A model generated the notes under the pieces. It searched no databases. It saw only the letters and a list, made by a program, of their open reading frames with translations, and was not told where the DNA came from. The position numbers were made by a program, and so were the translations under genes. 64,000 nucleotides of DNA from positions 29,271 through 93,270 of the forward strand of contig CAVKTI010000002.1 of NCBI GenBank assembly GCA_963659365.1. The letters run 5' to 3'. The first letter of the stretch is position 1. Each line of letters starts with the position of its first letter. The stretch comes from W0P28-013 sp963659365 (GTDB lineage Bacteria > Bacteroidota > Bacteroidia > Bacteroidales > Paludibacteraceae). Shown piece by piece: positions 60,171 through 64,000 of the stretch.

Positions 60171-60895
60171 AAACTGCCGTAATAATAACGCTCAATCCTG
60201 CCTACGAAGGGCTGCGCAGTTTTGTAGAGGAACTGCCCCAACGCTTCGAGCGCGAAGGCAGAGTTATCTACGATGCCCGCAATCAGATACGAGCGATTGA
60301 GCATAACGATTTGATAATCAACGCTAAACGCTATTGCGTGCCTCGTCCGTTCAATCGGTTGGTGTACTCTTTTCTGCGGCAGCCCAAAGCCGTTCGTGCC
60401 TACCAAAATGCGCTGCGTTTGCAGCAGATGGACATTGCCACGCCCACGCCTATCGCCTACATTCTCTGCGGACGGTGGTTGCTCGGCGAGAGTTACCTTG
60501 TTACCGTGCAGTCGGCGTTGCCGCGCAACTTTTACGAATTCCGCCACCACCCTTTGCAGGGCTACGAATCGATAGTGCGGCAGTTTGCGCGCTTCACAGC
60601 CGACATTCACCAAAAGGGCGTTTTGCACTTAGATTATTCGCCCGGCAATATCCTTTTCGATGTTGATGCCGATGGGAAAGCGCAGTTTCTGTTGGTGGAC
60701 ATCAACCGCATGCGCTTTCAGAAACAGCCGATTGGGCAAAGAGCCGCCTGCAAAAATTTCTGCCGTCTGTGGGGCAATCAGGACTTTTTCGAGTTGTTGG
60801 CCGACGAATACGCCACCGCACGCGGCTGGGACAAAGCGACCACTCGCACGCTGATTATACACTATTGGAAACAGTTTTGGAGGCACAGAAAGTGA
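60167..60895 (+). CDS. Kdo/LPS-core kinase-like protein
   Basis: The 242-residue product has the lipopolysaccharide-kinase pattern GVLHLDYSPGNILFD (HxDxxxxN catalytic loop) and FLLVDINRMRF (the DxD-like metal site, DIN). The N-terminal lobe is short. The genomic position between LPS glycosyltransferases supports a role in phosphorylating Kdo or core sugars, as for KdkA/WaaP relatives; the acceptor is inferred. I take the ATG at 60167, overlapping the GT90 stop. The end overlaps the GTG start of the GT4 gene. Confidence -1.
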   Translation: MKTAVIITLNPAYEGLRSFVEELPQRFEREGRVIYDARNQIRAIEHNDLIINAKRYCVPRPFNRLVYSFLRQPKAVRAYQNALRLQQMDIATPTPIAYILCGRWLLGESYLVTVQSALPRNFYEFRHHPLQGYESIVRQFARFTADIHQKGVLHLDYSPGNILFDVDADGKAQFLLVDINRMRFQKQPIGQRAACKNFCRLWGNQDFFELLADEYATARGWDKATTRTLIIHYWKQFWRHRK

Positions 60896-61998
60896 CTGTT
60901 ATTCAATACATAGCATCTCCATTTTGGGGCGGAGGTGAGCAGTATGTGTACACACTTTCGCAACAACTGATATTGCGTTATCATTACCGCATCGTTTTTA
61001 TTTGTCAGCCACATTCCAATCCAGAGTTAATTCAACGATTCGCTGCATTAGGGAAAGTATATACACTACACCCTCGCACTAAAAACGCTAAATTTTCACT
61101 ATTAGAGAGCATTCGTTTAGCACACATTGTTCGTATAGAAAGAGCAACTGTGTTGCATATCCACGACCCCAAGGAGTACTTTCTTGCTATCTATGCCAAA
61201 CTTTTATGTTTCAAGCGTTTGCGCATTGTAGCAACACGCCACTTGGTTGAACCTGCGAAAACCAAATTGTCTTGGCTGTGGGCATATAAACAAATCGATT
61301 ATCTGCTGTTGGTGTCTCAATTAGTTGCCGATATTTATTTGAGTTCAAAGCGTGTATATAGAGCCTTCCCACGAACTTTTGTTTTACGAAATAGCATTTC
61401 ACCTACCGCATCTTCTTCAAAAACAGAAAATTTACGGGAAATTTACCATCTGTCTGACGATACAGTAATTGCGCTATTTCATGGACGGATTTGCCGCGAA
61501 AAAGGAATTATCTCATTTTTGCAAGGCTGTAAACATACTATTTCGTTGCTCCCATTAGTCATATTCATTGCGGGCAAAATAGACGACACGGAACAAACTT
61601 CCTTCCAAAATCTTTTGCAATGTTACAATGGGAAAATACATTATCTTGGTTTTCGTTCAGACATTGCAACCCTTATCCCACAAATTGATTTTGGACTTGT
61701 TCCTTCACTTGTTTCGGAAGCAGGTGGCCCATTATCACTTCTCGATTATATGGCATACGGCAAACCCACAATTGCCTCTGACAATGGCTCGCAACCAGAA
61801 TACCTGCGCCACGGTATCGATGGTTTTTTGTGTCCTCCTACAAACTATCAAATTTGGCAATCGGCGTTGATTCAACTTACGGAGGACGCTACATTGCGCA
61901 AAACGCTCGGAGCGAATGCACGGCTTCATTTTCAAACTAATTTTTCATATACCACTTTTTTAGACACTATCGTTAGCATCTATGAAACAGATTCATGA
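60892..61998 (+). CDS. Glycosyltransferase family 4
   Basis: The start is a GTG at 60892 (VTVIQYIASPFWGGGEQYVY), overlapping the preceding TGA. The 368-residue protein is a GT-B fold GT4: GGGEQ near the N-terminus, ALFHGRICREKGI at the domain border, YLGFRSDIATLIPQIDFGL, then the donor-site motif SEAGGPLSLLDYMAYGKP. It would extend the core or O-chain. From here the DNA becomes clearly more AT-rich than the upstream operon, a sign of a different origin. Substrate unknown. Confidence -1.
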   Translation: MTVIQYIASPFWGGGEQYVYTLSQQLILRYHYRIVFICQPHSNPELIQRFAALGKVYTLHPRTKNAKFSLLESIRLAHIVRIERATVLHIHDPKEYFLAIYAKLLCFKRLRIVATRHLVEPAKTKLSWLWAYKQIDYLLLVSQLVADIYLSSKRVYRAFPRTFVLRNSISPTASSSKTENLREIYHLSDDTVIALFHGRICREKGIISFLQGCKHTISLLPLVIFIAGKIDDTEQTSFQNLLQCYNGKIHYLGFRSDIATLIPQIDFGLVPSLVSEAGGPLSLLDYMAYGKPTIASDNGSQPEYLRHGIDGFLCPPTNYQIWQSALIQLTEDATLRKTLGANARLHFQTNFSYTTFLDTIVSIYETDS

Positions 61999-63382
61999 TT
62001 GGATATCTTGTAACTTTTTTGCGTTGGGATGTTTGTTGTCAATTTTCCTCTTTTATGGGCTTTGTCTGCTTTTCCCTCCCACCGCTAATATCGCTATTGA
62101 ATCCGTACCCTATTCTTGGCAGCGTTGGCTGCTTTCGTTAAGCATTTTTAGTATACCCATTATTTTGTACATTCGTACTCCATCTTTTCGACAAGCCAGT
62201 TGGTACGAAAAATTATTGTGGTTTAGCATTGCTGCCTTATTGGTTTCGTTGGTTCATAATCCTCGTTGTAGCCTTGATGCGCAGATACTGTTTTTTGTAG
62301 GGGCATTTGTTTATGCAATCTACAATAAACCTCTTTTTTTTCAACGCCCGAACTATTGCCACTACATCGTATGGGCATACTTATTGTGGAACGCAGTCAG
62401 TCTTATTTGGAGTGGCGACCGTGCGTATGGTTTGCAGTTGCTTAATCGTTTGGCACCACTGTTGGCATATCCCATCTGTTTTTTGTTTTTTCGTTTGACG
62501 CATTCTACTTTTACATCTCTTCTTAAGGTTTTTTGGCAAACATGTATATTGGCGTGTGTTATGTCTTTTTGTTGTTCCATCTATCAGATGCTTTGGATGA
62601 ACCAATCTATTATGGACATTTTTGTTCTGCACAAAGAACTAATTGGGCCATTTTATTGTTGCAACATTCTTTTTAGTTGGAGCGGAGCGCCCCATCCTTC
62701 TTACAATATCATTTGGATTCTTGGGGGTATGATTAGTTGTATATACTTAAGAGAGTCGCAAATTATTACGCGTTTCGAATATCTACTTTCTGCCACTTTT
62801 TTCTCTATTTTGGTTGTATTGGAACAAAGTCGTATAGGTATTATTGTTATTCTCATTGCAATTATCGTTGGATTTTTCTACCAACTACGCACACACCACA
62901 AAGAACTCATCTGTTATTCTATTGCCAGCGTTTTTCTTGCGATTGGTCTATTCGTATTCTGTAATCCAATTATACTCGACTTTATCGAAGATCCTATTCG
63001 CATCGATCTACTGAATGTAGCCTGTTCTTATATCAAAGCCAACCCATTACTCGGAAGTGGAATTGGTGGTATGACATCTGCAAACATTAGTAGTGTCGTG
63101 ACTGATTTTGCTTATTCCGAATTTTATCATTTCTATCCGCACAACCAATTTTTAGGCGATTGGATGCAAAGTGGAGTGATGGGCTTTCTGCTTGTCATTG
63201 CCCTTACCATTTGTGTTTTACTTCGCACTATTCAAAAACGGAATTTACTATTACTCTTTTTTGCAATCGGCATTTTCTTACTCATGTGCATAGAAATGCC
63301 ACTCCGTTTTTTGTCGGGAGTAACACGAATTACCATGTTGGTGTGCCTTTTCTTTAATGCCCCAAGCCTCGATAGAGATTGA
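61982..63382 (+). CDS. O-antigen ligase/polymerase-like membrane protein
   Basis: The 466-residue protein has about 12 membrane helices with a long periplasmic loop. LEQSRIGIIVILIAIIVGFF and the later NPLLGSGIGGMTS and FYPHNQFLGDWMQSGVMGFL are the Wzy/WaaL pattern (PHNxF-like and GS-G motifs). It would join O-antigen to core or polymerise surface glycan at the periplasmic face. It overlaps the GT4 gene by 17 bp and shares its AT-rich composition. Ligase and polymerase cannot be told apart from sequence alone. The last 29 bp overlap the convergent GT4 gene on the other strand. Confidence -1.
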   Translation: MKQIHDWISCNFFALGCLLSIFLFYGLCLLFPPTANIAIESVPYSWQRWLLSLSIFSIPIILYIRTPSFRQASWYEKLLWFSIAALLVSLVHNPRCSLDAQILFFVGAFVYAIYNKPLFFQRPNYCHYIVWAYLLWNAVSLIWSGDRAYGLQLLNRLAPLLAYPICFLFFRLTHSTFTSLLKVFWQTCILACVMSFCCSIYQMLWMNQSIMDIFVLHKELIGPFYCCNILFSWSGAPHPSYNIIWILGGMISCIYLRESQIITRFEYLLSATFFSILVVLEQSRIGIIVILIAIIVGFFYQLRTHHKELICYSIASVFLAIGLFVFCNPIILDFIEDPIRIDLLNVACSYIKANPLLGSGIGGMTSANISSVVTDFAYSEFYHFYPHNQFLGDWMQSGVMGFLLVIALTICVLLRTIQKRNLLLLFFAIGIFLLMCIEMPLRFLSGVTRITMLVCLFFNAPSLDRD

Positions 63383-64000
63383 GATACTCCTCCATGTGGC
63401 GCTGCCACGAGTAGGAAGCGGCATAGCGGAAGGCGGCCTCTAATTGCGCTGGCGTGGCATTTTGAATGGCCGAGGCGATGAGATCCGCCGACTCTTTGGC
63501 GGGATAATCGACAAGGAAGAACGACACTTGCTCGCTGCCAATCTCCACAAGACCTGTTTCGCGCGAACAGATGACGGGCTTGCGGAACAACATCGCCTCC
63601 AAAACTGGCAGCCCGAAGCCCTCGAATAGCGATGGAAAAACAAACGCTTCGCAATGGCGATAGAGCCACACACGCTCGGCGGGCGATACAATGCCGAGCA
63701 GGTGTACATTGCTGATGCCTGTTTCTTCTATCTTGTGGCGAATATATTGTGCATAGTCCGTATCATCTTTGCCGGCTATATAGAGTTGATACTGAGGCAG
63801 GTAGCGCATCATGTCAAGCAGCACATGGAAATTCTTCTTTTCTTTGCATTCCCCAATCGTGAATAGGAACGGTTGCTCGGCAGAAACGGCTGCTGGCTGT
63901 TGGTCGGGTTGCTGGTCGATGCGCTCGATGCCGTTATAGACTACCTGCACTTCTTTTCCGTGAAGCCGCATGTAGCGCTCTGTCTCGATGGCGGCAAAGC
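63354..64000 (-). CDS. Glycosyltransferase family 4, N-terminal part beyond the window
   Basis: The frame is open to the window edge (FAAIETERYMRLHGKEVQVV), so the start lies outside. The visible about 215 residues are the C-terminal GT-B domain: FLFTIGECKEKKNFHVLLDM, AERVWLYRHCEAFVFPSLFE and GFGLPVLEAMLFRKPVICS (E-x7-E donor site). It is convergent with, and overlaps by 29 bp, the ligase-like gene. Its composition is GC-richer, like the older operon. Confidence -1.
   Translation of the reverse strand, partial: FAAIETERYMRLHGKEVQVVYNGIERIDQQPDQQPAAVSAEQPFLFTIGECKEKKNFHVLLDMMRYLPQYQLYIAGKDDTDYAQYIRHKIEETGISNVHLLGIVSPAERVWLYRHCEAFVFPSLFEGFGLPVLEAMLFRKPVICSRETGLVEIGSEQVSFFLVDYPAKESADLIASAIQNATPAQLEAAFRYAASYSWQRHMEEYLNLYRGLGH

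Overview
The window is from a member of the Bacteroidota, most likely order Bacteroidales. Three things point there. Promoters match the Bacteroides-type pattern TTG-N19/20-TAnnTTTG (clear at 10051-10081 minus, 21522-21553, 23207-23238, 32449-32479 and 53656-53686). Several secreted proteins end in a type IX secretion (T9SS) C-terminal sorting domain. The gene set is also typical: fused SecDF, an amylomaltase with N-terminal starch-binding modules, a GldA-like ATPase, and DUF4857-, DUF4876-, DUF6850-, DUF4254- and DUF6913-like genes. Species cannot be named from sequence alone. No rRNA, tRNA, CRISPR array, phage or replication origin was seen.

Layout. 1-942: 3' part of lpxK (lipid A 4'-kinase). 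1022-2690: a decayed IS1634-type insertion sequence. 2810-7646 (minus): an envelope transport cluster of a lipoprotein, a PepSY membrane protein, an ABC ATPase, an ABC permease and a DUF4857-like protein. 8185-9990 (minus): a T9SS-exported protein. 10170-15976 (plus): TonB-dependent receptor, DUF4876-like lipoprotein and DUF6850-like outer-membrane barrel. The clusters at 2810-7646 and 10170-15976 probably form one metal or cofactor uptake system (inference). 16634-31329: SecDF, a DUF4143-type ATPase and three more T9SS surface proteins, one of 1750 residues. 31395-38856: housekeeping and membrane genes (rlmN, gldA-like, ruvB, a flippase, pnuC-like, era) plus an unusual cysteine-rich small protein. 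39066-46613 (minus): a secreted hypothetical, malQ, a TPR protein, dapA and a DUF6913-like gene. 46832-53429 (minus): a type III restriction-modification system (res, mod) next to ligA. 53704-55038: a cytosine-5 DNA methyltransferase. 55142-63382: a tightly packed surface-polysaccharide/LPS operon (Kelch lipoprotein, Wzi-like porin, DUF4254, GT9, GT90, Kdo-kinase-like, GT4, O-antigen ligase-like), met at its 3' end by a convergent GT4 gene cut by the window end.

The most unusual property is between the genes. Nearly every intergenic gap of 100-680 bp is built from the same small vocabulary of sequence words. One class is AT-rich tandem repeats with a period of about 10-11 bp. The other is GC-richer hairpin modules with conserved stems and tiny variable loops (for example AAAATTGC-N3/4-GCAATTTT, GGACGCAC-TCG-GTGCGTCC, TTTTCCCC-N2/4-GGGGAAAA, CTCCCCTT-TTC-AAGGGGAG). 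These modules recur across about 50 kb in both orientations and in conserved composite orders. Some run into the 3' ends of genes, where they supply the last codons and the stop (SSK-stop in three genes, LEVRSEK repeats in LigA, SQDMS-stop in the DUF6913-like gene). I regard this repeat system as the best candidate for something undescribed. Second choices are the cysteine-rich lipoprotein-like protein at 37105-37623 and the TonB/ABC/PepSY cluster.
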